Assembly: GCF_002924365.1 (NCBI RefSeq)
Contig: NZ_PQWB01000011.1
Coordinates: forward strand, 1-64,000
Source: Chromobacterium alticapitis
GTDB taxonomy: Bacteria; Pseudomonadota; Gammaproteobacteria; Burkholderiales; Chromobacteriaceae
Length of the DNA: 64,000 nucleotides
Reading direction: 5' to 3'
The notes under the pieces are model-generated. The model saw only the letters and a list, made by a program, of their open reading frames with translations. It searched no databases and was not told the DNA's origin. Below, one piece after another: positions 45,683-54,873 of this stretch (positions are counted from its first letter, which is position 1; the number at the start of each line of letters is the position of its first letter). A program made the position numbers and the translations under genes.

Positions 45683-47074
45683 TCAGAAGGTCTTGCTGTA
45701 GGAAGCGATCACTTTCACGTCGTTGCGGTCCTTCTTGCCGTAGAAGTCGCCGGAGCGATACCAGGCCGGATAGACGCCTATGCTGGCACCCTTGAGCGGG
45801 CCGCTTTGCACGGTGTAGCCGGCGCTGAAGTCGAACTCATGCGCCTTGCTGTCGGCGGCGCCGTTCGGATTCTTCAACCCGGTGGCGTAGTTGGCGCTGG
45901 CGCCTACCGTGAAGCCGGGCAGGCCGGACTTGGCGAAGTCGTAGTTCACGCCCAGCTTGAGCACCTGGGTGCCGTCCCAGACGAAGTCATCGTCCTGGCC
46001 CCAGGTCTGGATGAAGTTGCGGTTGTCGCTATTGCCGTACGGCGTCATGCGGAAGTTCACTTCGCCGCCGTCCGGATTGCGGCTCTTGCCTAGGCCGCCC
46101 ATCAGCGACAGGCCGCCGCTGGCGTAAGTCAGGCTGCCGCTGGTGTGCCAGGCGGTTTGCGAGTTTTTCATGCCGAGCTGGGCTTCATCCTTGCCCTGGA
46201 AGTAGTAGGCGACGCCGGTCAGCGTGTCGCCGCCGGACAACTTCCAGGTGTAGGAGCCGGCGATTTGCGCGGTGCGGCGGTAGTCCTTGCCTTCGCCCAC
46301 GCCGAAGTCGATGAAGGCGTTCTCCGGCGCGTAGCGCAGACCCAGGCTGTTGACGTAGTCCACTTTCTTGGCGCCGCTGCCGTTGGTGCGTCCCTGTTCC
46401 CAGGAGTTGGTCATGTCGCGGAAGCGGTTGTCCCATTCGTTGCGGAACTGGTCGGCCCAGCCATAGCCCACTTCGAAGTCGCCTATCTTGTATTTGCCTT
46501 CGAAGCCGCGGTAGGAGTGGGACTGCAAGCCGCCGGAAGTGCCCATGGTGCCAATGCTGATCGGGGTGTAGCCGGCGCGGGCGGAGAAGCCCTGGCCGTC
46601 CGGGCTTTGGCGGAATTTCAGCGCGGCCTGGCTCAGCACCACGTCGCTCTTGTCTCTGCCGCCGCCGCCTTCGTTCGGATCGCTTTGGTCGTTGTAGTCG
46701 TGGTACAGCACTTCGGAGAAACCTATGCCTTTGGTCAGGCGGATGGAGCTATGGGCGGCGGCGTCGAAGCCTAGGCGGTCCCAGGCATAGCCGGACTTGA
46801 AGTTCAGGCCCAGGTTCAAGGCATTGACGCGGATGTCGCCGCCATTGCTGTTGTTCGGCTGCTTTTCCTGGCGGTCGCGGCCGTAGTACAGCGCGCTGAA
46901 AGTGGTTTCGGATTTTTTCAGCAGATCGTAAACATCGCTTTCCGGAATGGCCTGGGCAGTGCCTTTCAGCGCCGGGCCATCGCTGCCGGGGGGGATCGTG
47001 GAATCGCCGGCGGCCAGAGCCAAGCCGGAACAGGCGGCCATCACGGCCAGCATTATGACGCGTTGCGAGTGCAT
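45683..47074 (-). CDS. OprD-family outer-membrane porin (chitoporin-like)
   Basis: A 463-residue outer-membrane protein with a signal peptide (MLAVMAACSGLALA, cleavage near residue 21) and an OprD-family beta-barrel pattern: alternating strands (GLGLNFKSGYAWDRLGFDAAA in two pieces) and a C-terminal aromatic residue (ASYSKTF ending in Phe), as needed for outer-membrane insertion. Chitoporins of enterobacteria (ChiP) belong to this family. The downstream binding protein, permeases and N-acetylglucosaminidase suggest a chito-oligosaccharide channel here; that is inference from context. Confidence 0.87.
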   Translation of the reverse strand: MHSQRVIMLAVMAACSGLALAAGDSTIPPGSDGPALKGTAQAIPESDVYDLLKKSETTFSALYYGRDRQEKQPNNSNGGDIRVNALNLGLNFKSGYAWDRLGFDAAAHSSIRLTKGIGFSEVLYHDYNDQSDPNEGGGGRDKSDVVLSQAALKFRQSPDGQGFSARAGYTPISIGTMGTSGGLQSHSYRGFEGKYKIGDFEVGYGWADQFRNEWDNRFRDMTNSWEQGRTNGSGAKKVDYVNSLGLRYAPENAFIDFGVGEGKDYRRTAQIAGSYTWKLSGGDTLTGVAYYFQGKDEAQLGMKNSQTAWHTSGSLTYASGGLSLMGGLGKSRNPDGGEVNFRMTPYGNSDNRNFIQTWGQDDDFVWDGTQVLKLGVNYDFAKSGLPGFTVGASANYATGLKNPNGAADSKAHEFDFSAGYTVQSGPLKGASIGVYPAWYRSGDFYGKKDRNDVKVIASYSKTF

Positions 47075-47132
47075 TTTTTTCTCCAGGGCCAGTTGCGGAA
47101 TCCATGCTTGGAAGTCCTGGAGGCAAGTTATC

Positions 47133-47167
47133 TGGTCTTATAGTGGTCTTCAATTGGTATGAGACCA
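47133..47167. promoter_or_regulatory. Cluster of TGGTCT/AGACCA elements (DasR/NagR-like)
   Basis: TGGTCT at 47133-47138 and 47144-47149 and TGGTAT-G-AGACCA at 47155-47167 lie 60-95 bp upstream of the porin start. GntR-family regulators of GlcNAc use (DasR, NagR/YvoA) bind TGGTCTAGACCA-like sites, so this may be the operator. On the minus strand TTGAAG...17 bp...TAACTT is a possible promoter that overlaps the elements. No GntR gene is in the window. Confidence 0.5.
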
Positions 47168-47471
47168 TTTGTGTTCAAAATGATTTTAATCGTGTTGCAA
47201 TGTTGCCATGCAATGTGAATTTCATGATTTAAATCACGTAATAATGGATTGTTTAACAATAAAAACAAGATTGATATTATTTACAAGCAATTTAAATCCA
47301 ATCAATTTCAGATTTGAATGTCATTTTGATTGTTTGCAAATAAATATCCAATTAAATACCACTTAATTTTTCACAAATGAAAATCCTCAATGGAATATAA
47401 ATTGCTGCATTGCAGCAATCGTATGATCAAGCGGGGTGGTCGCTACCTGTTGCGGAGCGCGCAAAAGACTT

Positions 47472-47492
47472 GAGCGCCTGAGGCAGGCGCTC
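47472..47492 (-). terminator. Terminator hairpin of the second chemoreceptor gene
   Basis: GAGCGCCTG-AGG-CAGGCGCTC perfect stem, 50 bp after the chemoreceptor stop on the minus strand, followed by AAGTCTTTTGC. Confidence 0.65.
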
Positions 47493-47542
47493 AATGTAGC
47501 GGAATCCGACGCTGGCGCAGGGGGCGCCAGCGGGCTAGGAGC

Positions 47543-49243
47543 TTAGGCCTGCCAGGCCGCGGGAACGGGAACGGCGAGCGGGGCCGCGGCGTTGGACGCT
47601 GCTGCTGCGCCGGCCGGCAGTTGGAAATGGCTGATGGCGCTTTGCAAGGCGGCGGCCATCTGCTCCACCTGGCTGGCGGCCTCGGCCGTTTGCGCGGCGG
47701 CGGTGCTGGTCTCCTCGGACATTTGCGCCACCTGCTCCACATTGGCCGCGATGTCGGCGCCGGCCTGCTGCTGCTCGTTCAGCGAGGCGGCGATGCCGGA
47801 CAGCGATTGCTTGACGCGCGCCGCATTGCCGGCGATGCCGCCTATCGCCTCGCGGGCGCGCTCCGCCCGGACCAGCCCGGCCTCCATCTGGTCCACGGTG
47901 CCGTGGATGTTGTCCACCACGTGCTGGCTGCAATCCAGCATGTCGCGGATGCTGTCGCCGATCTCGGCGGTGGATTGCGAGGTGCGTTCGGACAGCTTGC
48001 GCACCTCGTCCGCCACCACGGCGAAACCGCGGCCCTGCTCGCCGGCGCGGGCGGCCTCGATGGCGGCGTTCAGCGCCAAGAGATTGGTCTGCTCCGCCAC
48101 ATCGCGTATCACCTGGATCACGCTGGCGATTTCCTGCGAGCGGCTGCCCAGCAGGTCCGCCTGTTCTTGCGAGGCGCGGGCCTGTCCGGCGACGCGGCTC
48201 ATTGTCTGCAGCGTTTCGTCGATGATGGCTTCGCCGCGGCCGGCCAGCTCGCCGCTGGACACCGAATCCTTGGCCACGTCGGCGGTGTTGTCGCTGACCG
48301 AGCTGATGCTGACCGACAATTGCTCCACCGAGGCGGACATGGAGGAGGCCGCGCGGGTCTGCTCCTCCGCGCTGCTGGCCACCTGTTCCGAGGCGGCGGC
48401 CAGCTCCGCGGCGCTGTTGGACAGCCTCAGCGTGACGTCCTGCATATTGCGCAGCAGCTGGATCAGCGCGCTCTGCATCCTGGCCATGGAAGCGACGATG
48501 CTGCCCTGGTCGCCGCGCTTCACCGCCAGCTTCTGGCTCAAGTCGCCTTGGGCGATGCGGCCGGCCAGCGCGACGACGTCGCGCGGCTCGCCGCCCAGCT
48601 CCGCCAGCAGGCTGCGCACGATGGCTTGCGCCAGCAAGAGGCCCAGCAGCACGCCGGAGCCGATCAGGCCGATGTTGACCAGCCGGGCGGACGCGGCGTT
48701 TTTCTGCGCGTCGGCGAACTGCTCCGCCGCCACGCGCAGCTGCAAATCCACCAGCGCGTTGACGCGATTGGCCACGGGATCGATGGCCGGATACATCTGG
48801 GTATCGACATAGCTCTGCAACGCCGCTTCGTCGCCGCGCTGCACGATCTGCCGCAAAGCGTCGGCGCTGCGGTTGGCGGTGTCCATGGCCTGGTCCGCCT
48901 GGTCCGCCAGTTGCCTTTCCTCGGACGTCAGATAGGTGGAGCGATAGTCTCGCCACTGCCGCCGGATATCGGTCTGCGCCCGGTCCAGGTTAGCCAGGAA
49001 GGCGGCGGGCGCCAGGGCGTGGTTGCGCAGCTTGTGCGCGTTGTCGACGATGCCGTCGGCGTAGCCCTCGCCGACGATTTTCAGCTGTTTCAGGCACAGC
49101 ACGCGGTCGTTGTAGGTGGTGGCGAAGGCGTTCAGTATCTCGTTCTGGGTGCGCAGGCCGTACAGGCCGACGAGGATGGGAACGGTCAGCAGGGCCAGCA
49201 CCATGACGGCCAGGCGCTGGAAGATGGTGAGATGGCGGAACAT
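47543..49243 (-). CDS. Methyl-accepting chemotaxis protein
   Basis: A 566-residue chemoreceptor: TM1 about residues 10-30, a helical periplasmic domain of about 155 residues (4HB-type), TM2 about 190-210, HAMP, then the signalling domain with the tip [20 protein letters not shown] and [18 protein letters not shown]. The last 30 residues are a flexible Ala/Pro-rich tail ([21 protein letters not shown]), without a recognisable NWETF-type CheR tether. Located just upstream of the porin operon's promoter region, so it may sense a related sugar; that is only suggestive. Confidence 0.93.
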   Translation of the reverse strand: MFRHLTIFQRLAVMVLALLTVPILVGLYGLRTQNEILNAFATTYNDRVLCLKQLKIVGEGYADGIVDNAHKLRNHALAPAAFLANLDRAQTDIRRQWRDYRSTYLTSEERQLADQADQAMDTANRSADALRQIVQRGDEAALQSYVDTQMYPAIDPVANRVNALVDLQLRVAAEQFADAQKNAASARLVNIGLIGSGVLLGLLLAQAIVRSLLAELGGEPRDVVALAGRIAQGDLSQKLAVKRGDQGSIVASMARMQSALIQLLRNMQDVTLRLSNSAAELAAASEQVASSAEEQTRAASSMSASVEQLSVSISSVSDNTADVAKDSVSSGELAGRGEAIIDETLQTMSRVAGQARASQEQADLLGSRSQEIASVIQVIRDVAEQTNLLALNAAIEAARAGEQGRGFAVVADEVRKLSERTSQSTAEIGDSIRDMLDCSQHVVDNIHGTVDQMEAGLVRAERAREAIGGIAGNAARVKQSLSGIAASLNEQQQAGADIAANVEQVAQMSEETSTAAAQTAEAASQVEQMAAALQSAISHFQLPAGAAAASNAAAPLAVPVPAAWQA

Positions 49244-49454
49244 GGCGGGCTCGCAGGAAAGGAATGGAGGCCGCGGCCTCCGATATTCTTGGGTTAGCAG
49301 CCGTCATATGCCGAAGCAATGCGTATGAATAGTTCTTGGTAGTCACACTTAAGTAATCGCCGTAGGCAGCCTGCTATCTATAAGCCCATGATTCCGCTAT
49401 ACTTCTGCGCCCGCCACTAGGCGCGAATAACCCTATTGCCAGCCCGGAACCGTC

Positions 49455-51431
49455 ATGAGCCTGTTGCCGCACCAAGTCGAACTGCTGTCCCCCGCCAAAA
49501 CCGCCGAAATCGGCCGCGAAGCCATCCTGCACGGCGCGGACGCGGTGTACATAGGCGGGCCGTCGTTCGGCGCGCGCCACAACGCCTGCAATAGCGTGCA
49601 AGACATCGCCGGCCTGGTTGAATTCGCCCATCGCTACCACGCGCGCATCTTCGCCACGCTGAACACCATCCTGCACGACGCGGAGCTGGACGCCGCGCGC
49701 AAGCTGATCTGGCAGCTGTACGACGCCGGCGTGGACGCGCTGATCATCCAGGATATGGGCATCCTGCAGATGGACCTGCCGCCCATCCAGCTGCACGCGT
49801 CCACCCAGTGCGACATCCGCGACGAGGACAAGGCGCGCTTCCTGTCCGACTCCGGCTTCAGCCAGATCGTGCTGGCGCGCGAGCTGACCATTCCGCAGAT
49901 CAAGAAGATAGCCGACCGCGTGGCGGACAGCGCGACCATCGAATACTTCATCCACGGCGCGCTGTGCGTGGCCTTCTCCGGCCAGTGCTACATCAGCCAC
50001 GCCGACAACGGCCGCAGCGCCAACCGAGGCGACTGCTCCCAGGCCTGTAGGCTGCCGTACACGCTGACCGATGAAACGGGCGGCGTGGTGGCCTTCGACA
50101 AGCATTTGCTGTCCATGAAGGACAACAACCAGAGCGCCAATCTGGAAGCGCTGCTGGACGCCGGCGTGCGGTCTTTGAAGATAGAGGGCCGCTACAAGGA
50201 CGTGTCCTACGTCAAGAACATCACCGCCCACTACCGCCTGCTGCTGGACGAAATCTTCGAGCGCCGCCCGGAACTGGCGCCGGCCGCCAGCGGCACGAGC
50301 GAAGTCTTCTTCACGCCGGACCCGGACAAGACCTTCCACCGCGGCGCGACCGACTACTTCGCCACCGGCCGCAAGCAGGACATCGGCGCCTTCGATTCGC
50401 CCAAGTTCGTCGGCGTCGGCCTGGGCGTGGTGCACAAGGTGGGCGACGGCTGGTTGGAGATCGCCACCAGCGAACAGATGTCCAACGGCGACGGCATCAA
50501 CTTCATGAAAAAGCGCGAAGTGGTGGGCATGCAGCTCAACACCGTCAAGCAGGTGGGCAAGGCCGATGGCGGGCTGCTGGTATGGCGCTGCGAGCCTAAC
50601 GATCCGGCCGCGCTGGCCGGCTTGAAACCAGGCGTCGACATCAGCCGCAACCGCGACCACGCCTGGGAGCTGGCGCTGCTGAAAAAATCGGCCGAGCGCC
50701 GCGTCGGCGTATGGGGCACGCTGTCCGAAACCGCCTCCGGCCTGGAACTGACGTATGCCGACGCCGATGGCTGCAGCGCCAGCGCCAGCGTGGATTTGGC
50801 GCTGGAGCCGGCCAAAGACGCCGCCCGCGCGGAACAAAGCCTGCGCGACGCCGCCGCCAAGCTCGGCAACACCATGTTCCAGGCGCACGACGTGTCGCTG
50901 AGCCTGTCCCAGCCGTGGTTCGTGCCGGCTTCGGTCATCAACGGCCTGCGTCGCGAGGCGGTGGAAAAACTGGAAGCGGCCCGCGCCGCCGCCTGGGCCC
51001 GCCCCGAGCGCAAAGCCGCCGTCGAGCCGCCGGTTCTCTTCCCGCAGAAAGAGCTCAGCTATCTCGCCAACGTCTACAACGCGCTGGCCTGGGACTTCTA
51101 CAAGCAGCATGGCGTGGAAGTGATAGAGCCGGCCTACGAGGCGCACCAGGAAGAGGGCGAGGTCAGCCTGATGATCACCAAGCACTGCCTGCGCTTCTCC
51201 TACAATCTGTGCCCCAAGCAGGCCAAGGGCGTGAAGGGCGTGATGGGCCAGGTGCGCGCCGATCCGATGATCCTGAAGTCCGGCGACGAAACCTATACCT
51301 TGAAGTTCGAATGCCGGCCCTGCGAGATGCACGTGATGGGCAAGATGAAGAAGCACATCCTGAAATCCCCGCCGCCGAGCGAAATCCCCGCTTCCGCGCC
51401 GATCACCTTCTTCAAGCAGCGGCCGCAATAA
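49455..51431 (+). CDS. rlhA: Peptidase U32-family 23S rRNA C2501 hydroxylation protein
   Basis: A 658-residue protein of the U32 family, matching RlhA (formerly YdcP) of E. coli (about 653 residues), needed for 5-hydroxycytidine at position 2501 of 23S rRNA. It starts VELLSPAKTAEIGREAILHG, contains the family signature EYFIHGALCVAFSGQCYISH with cysteines, RGDCSQACRLPY, and LKIEGRYKDVSYV. A C-terminal Cys-containing block (FECRPCEMHVMG) ends the protein. The name relies on length plus overall similarity; other U32 members (TrhP, UbiU) are shorter. Confidence 0.9.
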   Translation: MSLLPHQVELLSPAKTAEIGREAILHGADAVYIGGPSFGARHNACNSVQDIAGLVEFAHRYHARIFATLNTILHDAELDAARKLIWQLYDAGVDALIIQDMGILQMDLPPIQLHASTQCDIRDEDKARFLSDSGFSQIVLARELTIPQIKKIADRVADSATIEYFIHGALCVAFSGQCYISHADNGRSANRGDCSQACRLPYTLTDETGGVVAFDKHLLSMKDNNQSANLEALLDAGVRSLKIEGRYKDVSYVKNITAHYRLLLDEIFERRPELAPAASGTSEVFFTPDPDKTFHRGATDYFATGRKQDIGAFDSPKFVGVGLGVVHKVGDGWLEIATSEQMSNGDGINFMKKREVVGMQLNTVKQVGKADGGLLVWRCEPNDPAALAGLKPGVDISRNRDHAWELALLKKSAERRVGVWGTLSETASGLELTYADADGCSASASVDLALEPAKDAARAEQSLRDAAAKLGNTMFQAHDVSLSLSQPWFVPASVINGLRREAVEKLEAARAAAWARPERKAAVEPPVLFPQKELSYLANVYNALAWDFYKQHGVEVIEPAYEAHQEEGEVSLMITKHCLRFSYNLCPKQAKGVKGVMGQVRADPMILKSGDETYTLKFECRPCEMHVMGKMKKHILKSPPPSEIPASAPITFFKQRPQ

Positions 51432-51464
51432 TCGGCCCGGCCTCCCGGCTGGCGGCAAGACACA

Positions 51465-51491
51465 GGCAAACCATGGCGGTTTGCCTTTTTT
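51465..51491 (+). terminator. Rho-independent terminator of rlhA
   Basis: GGCAAACC-ATGGC-GGTTTGCC stem followed by six T residues, 33 bp after the rlhA stop. Confidence 0.9.
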
Positions 51492-51667
51492 ACGCCCAGA
51501 GGCTGTTCCGGCGATGACATTTCAATTTGCGTTGCGTAATGGCATGCTGAAAATAGCGCGCTATCGAGCGGCGCCCCGCGTACAGAGGGAGGCGAGATGG
51601 ACAGAGACGATAGGCGGAGGAAGCGTGTGGACTCGCAGCGGCGCCAGTGCCGGCATCCGGAGCGAAG

Positions 51668-52141
51668 ATGGACGTGATCTTGAAGCCCGCGGGGCTGGCG
51701 GATGCGCAAACCTTGCATCGCATGCAGGTGGAGGCATTCCTGCCGCTGCTGCTGAAATACCAAGACCATGACATCAGCCCGGCCTGCGAGAGTCAGGCGC
51801 GGCTGACGGAAAAGCTGCGGCAGCCAGACGCTGTCTTTTATCTGATCGAGCGGGAGGGCCGGACCGTAGGCGCCATGCGGGTGGTCGAACAGGCCGAGAG
51901 CGGATGCTGCCGCATCAGTCCCATTTTCATCCTGCCGGCTTTTCAAGGCCAAGGCATCGCGCAGGCCGCCATGCGGCAAGCGGAGCGTTTGCATCGTCCC
52001 AGCCATGGCTGGCGGCTGGACACCATTCTGGAAGAGCGCGGGAATTGCCATCTTTATGAAAAGCTTGGTTATGCGCGAATGGGACCGGCCAGGGCCATCC
52101 AGCCGGGCATGCATTTGATTTCATATGGGAAAATGAGGTAA
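51668..52141 (+). CDS. GNAT-family N-acetyltransferase
   Basis: A 157-residue GNAT protein: N-terminal VILKPAGLADAQTLHRMQ, beta4 with ISPIFILPAFQGQGIAQAAM (acetyl-CoA loop QGQGIA) and C-terminal GNCHLYEKLGYARMG. Target unknown. ATG 51668 is preferred over 51647 because GGAGCGA lies 4-10 bp ahead of it. Confidence 0.87.
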   Translation: MDVILKPAGLADAQTLHRMQVEAFLPLLLKYQDHDISPACESQARLTEKLRQPDAVFYLIEREGRTVGAMRVVEQAESGCCRISPIFILPAFQGQGIAQAAMRQAERLHRPSHGWRLDTILEERGNCHLYEKLGYARMGPARAIQPGMHLISYGKMR

Positions 52142-52249
52142 TTCATTTCGCATTCTTTTAAATTCTTTTGTCATTAATATTCGTAATGTTCTATTAAATT
52201 CTTTGCCGTTATCTGTTAATGGAAATTACATGGCATGAGGTGGCCAGGC

Positions 52250-52684
52250 ATGGGCAAGCTTGGATGGATAGGCATGGCGGGCGGATGGCTGATGGCGGCA
52301 TCGAGCGTGTTGGCCGGCCCTGAGCAGCCGGAATACCAGTGCGGCCAGCAATATCGCACCACGCAAGATATCTCTGATTGTTTGGGCAAGGTGGTGGATA
52401 ACTTGGAGCTTGAGCTGACGCGCTATCTGGAGGCGGCGCAGCGGCGGATTGACCGGGAAAATGACAAAAAGCCCGATCTGCAAGGCGAGCAGGCGGCTTG
52501 GCGGCAATGCGTGAGCGCCCATTGCGGCGATGCTTACGATTACTGGCGCGACGGCTCCATTCCTTACATCGAGGCGCCTTTATGCTCCATCCGACTGGCC
52601 CGTGAGCGCACGCATCATATCTGGGAGGCGTTTCTCACGTATCCGGACTCCACGCCGCCCCTCCTGCCGGAGCCTCAGCTCTGA
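52250..52684 (+). CDS. Exported LprI/DUF1311-like protein
   Basis: A 144-residue protein with a signal peptide (GKLGWIGMAGGWLMAASSVLA) and the cysteine/tryptophan pattern of the LprI (DUF1311) family: DCLGKVVDNLELELTRYL, AWRQCVSAHCGDAY, GSIPYIEAPLCSIRLARERTH. Related proteins inhibit lysozyme in the periplasm. GAGG upstream of ATG 52250 decides the start (alternative 52235). Moderately sure of the family, not of the activity. Confidence 0.72.
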   Translation: MGKLGWIGMAGGWLMAASSVLAGPEQPEYQCGQQYRTTQDISDCLGKVVDNLELELTRYLEAAQRRIDRENDKKPDLQGEQAAWRQCVSAHCGDAYDYWRDGSIPYIEAPLCSIRLARERTHHIWEAFLTYPDSTPPLLPEPQL

Positions 52685-52774
52685 GCGCCACAGGCTGTCG
52701 CCAGCTTGCCACGGAACCTAAGCTAACGCAGCCATGTCCATAAGATTTTGATAATCTTATCAAATAGGGAAAGA

Positions 52775-53830
52775 ATGAAAATAATAGCCGCTCTGCATGG
52801 CCTGCTGATGATATCGACCGCCTTGCTGACGTTGTGGTCGCCCATTGCGAATGCTTGTACCCGCGCCTTGTGGAATACCAACCAACAGGCCGTGGTGGCC
52901 AGCCGCTCCATGGATTGGTCCGAGTCCACCCAGCCCCGGCTGATGATCCTGCCGCGCGGCATGGAGAGAGACGGCGGCAAGCTGGGGCCGGCTGCCGTGG
53001 TGAAGGAGAATCCGGCGCGTTGGACATCCAAATATGGCAGCGTGGTGACCTCGGCCTATGGCGTGGGCGCGGTGGATGGCATGAACGAAAAGGGCCTGGC
53101 CATGCACCTGTTGTTCCTCACCGCCACCGACTACGGCGCGCGCGAGCCGGGCAAGCAGGGCGTGCAGGCAGGGCTGTGGGGCCAGTACCTGCTGGACCAG
53201 GCGGCCACGGTGAGTGAGGCGCTGCAGGCGATGAAAGCCATCCAGCCGGTGATGGTGGAGTACGCCGGCTTCAAGTCTTCGCTGCATCTGGCGATAGAAG
53301 ACGCCAGCGGCGATTCGGCGTTGATCCAGTACATAGACGGCAAGCCGCATGTCTATCATGGCCGGGAATTCCGCGTGCTGACCAATGATCCGCCGTACGA
53401 GCGGCAGCTGGCGGAGCTGAAGAAGCGAGACTTCGCCCAGGCCACGCGCGAGACGCCGCTGCCGGGCAACGTCAATCCGGTGGACCGCTTCATCCGCGCC
53501 AATTATTTCCTCGATACGCTGCGCGAGCCGCAAAGCCAGCGCCAGGCGGTGGCGTCCATCCTGTCCATCGCGCGCAATGTCTCGGTGCCGTTCAACGCGC
53601 CTTACAAGACGCCGGGCTCCACCTATGACACCGAATACCGCACGGTGGCGGACCTCTCCAGCAAGCAGTATTTCTTCGAACTGGCCAGCAGTCCCAATCT
53701 GCTGCGGGTGGATCTGGCCAAGATAGATTTCCAGGCCGAACAGGCGGCGCGCATCCTGAATCCGGATCAGGAAGACCTGACCGGTGAAGTCAACGACCGC
53801 TTCCAGCCCATGGCCAAGGCGCTGTTCTGA
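52775..53830 (+). CDS. Secreted linear-amide C-N hydrolase (choloylglycine hydrolase family)
   Basis: A 351-residue Ntn hydrolase of the Cbh family (choloylglycine hydrolases, penicillin V acylases, some AHL acylases). A signal peptide ends at SPIANA, immediately before C28 (CTRALWNTNQQ), the N-terminal nucleophile after cleavage, so maturation is by signal peptidase. SRSMDWSES and VVTSAYGVGAVDGMNEKGLA follow, typical of the family. The substrate may be a bile amide, penicillin V or acyl-homoserine lactone. GGGAAAG precedes ATG 52775. Confidence 0.88.
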   Translation: MKIIAALHGLLMISTALLTLWSPIANACTRALWNTNQQAVVASRSMDWSESTQPRLMILPRGMERDGGKLGPAAVVKENPARWTSKYGSVVTSAYGVGAVDGMNEKGLAMHLLFLTATDYGAREPGKQGVQAGLWGQYLLDQAATVSEALQAMKAIQPVMVEYAGFKSSLHLAIEDASGDSALIQYIDGKPHVYHGREFRVLTNDPPYERQLAELKKRDFAQATRETPLPGNVNPVDRFIRANYFLDTLREPQSQRQAVASILSIARNVSVPFNAPYKTPGSTYDTEYRTVADLSSKQYFFELASSPNLLRVDLAKIDFQAEQAARILNPDQEDLTGEVNDRFQPMAKALF

Positions 53831-53928
53831 ATCCTCAACCGGGCATGGTAATGTGATTTACCGATCTGGCAGGCCGGACCCCGCGCTCTCGCAGAGCGCC
53901 GCCCGTGTGTTTTCAAATGGGGGAATTG

Positions 53929-54372
53929 ATGCGCGCGCAAGAATTGCAGACCTATCTGCACGAACATATCCCGCTGTCCCGCGCCATGGAGGCGTCGGTT
54001 CTGACGCTGGATCCAGACGGCGTCACGCTGGGCGCGCCGCTGGCGCCCAATATCAACCACCGCGCCACGGTGTTTGGCGGCAGCGCCTCGGCGCTGGCCA
54101 TTCTGGCGGCGTGGTCCTTGCTGCATACACGTTTGCGGGATCAGGGACTGAGCGCCACGCTGGTGATACAGCGCAACAGCATGGAGTACGAAAAGCCCAT
54201 CGCCGGCGCGTTCACCGCCCGCTCCGCGTTGGCTGATCCGGACGATTGGCCGCGCTTCGTGAACATGCTGGCGCGCAAGGGCAGGGCGCGCATCGCGGTG
54301 ACGGCGCAATTGCGCTGCGAGGGTGTTGCGGCGGGGCGGTTGATGGGGGAATTCGTCGCGCTGACGGGCTAG
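53929..54372 (+). CDS. YiiD-C-type thioesterase
   Basis: A 147-residue hotdog-fold thioesterase similar to the C-terminal domain of YiiD: LHEHIPLSRAMEASVLTLD, APLAPNINHRATVFGGSASALAIL (the helix-start Gly-Gly-Ser) and LVIQRNSMEYEKPI. It probably hydrolyses an acyl-CoA. The start ATG 53929 is chosen because GGGGGA is 6-11 bp upstream. It overlaps the convergent glycine-zipper gene by 4 bp. Confidence 0.82.
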   Translation: MRAQELQTYLHEHIPLSRAMEASVLTLDPDGVTLGAPLAPNINHRATVFGGSASALAILAAWSLLHTRLRDQGLSATLVIQRNSMEYEKPIAGAFTARSALADPDDWPRFVNMLARKGRARIAVTAQLRCEGVAAGRLMGEFVALTG

Positions 54373-54686
54373 CAGCGTCCTTTCTTGGCCTGGCCCGGCG
54401 GGCAGGAGCGGCCCTTGTCGTGATGATGGCGGTGGCGGCGCGGTTTACGGGTATCGCGCGATTCGGGACGGGATACCGTTTGACGATTGTAATCGTGGCC
54501 TATGGCCGCGCCGGTGGCGCCGCCGACTGCTCCGCCTAGTATGGCGCCGTTGCGGCCGCCCACCGCCTCGCCCATCGCCGCGCCGGCCGCGCCTCCCAAG
54601 GCGCCGCCGACGATGGTGGAAGTGGAAGCCTGGGCGGCGGGGGCTGCGGCCAGGACCAGAGTGAGGGCGATGATGAATCTCGACAT
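54369..54686 (-). CDS. Exported glycine-zipper protein
   Basis: A 105-residue protein: signal peptide SRFIIALTLVLAAAPAAQA, then a glycine-zipper segment (VGGALGGAAGAAMGEAVGG and ILGGAVGGATGAAIGHDY) that can span or coat a membrane, then a very basic His/Arg-rich tail (RKPRRHRHHHDKGRSC). Similar small proteins occur in the outer membrane or periplasm of betaproteobacteria; no function is known. The start was placed at the signal peptide. Confidence 0.72.
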   Translation of the reverse strand: MSRFIIALTLVLAAAPAAQASTSTIVGGALGGAAGAAMGEAVGGRNGAILGGAVGGATGAAIGHDYNRQTVSRPESRDTRKPRRHRHHHDKGRSCPPGQAKKGRC

Positions 54687-54873
54687 GCTTCGATTTCCTG
54701 CGATGACTGTGGATGGCCGCGCCGGGCGGCCTGTTGGTTTGCGCTTCCCGCGAGGCGGCGAAGGGCTTATGGTTGAACTTCGAGTAGACATGCCGCGAGT
54801 GGTTCCATGCGTGAATTGACCCTTTTCAAGCTGATTTGCATAATGATCGAACTTTCCTGATGCGGTATGCGCC

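Larger units (their letters stand above)
47075..47542. other. AT-rich promoter region of the porin operon
   Basis: About 470 bases without a gene. 47168-47435 is strongly AT-rich compared with both sides. Palindromes are TGATTTAAATCA (47225-47236), ATTGTT-T-AACAAT (47248-47260) and ATTGCTGCA-T-TGCAGCAAT (47401-47419). The DasR-like elements and the chemoreceptor terminator are listed separately. Confidence 0.65.
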
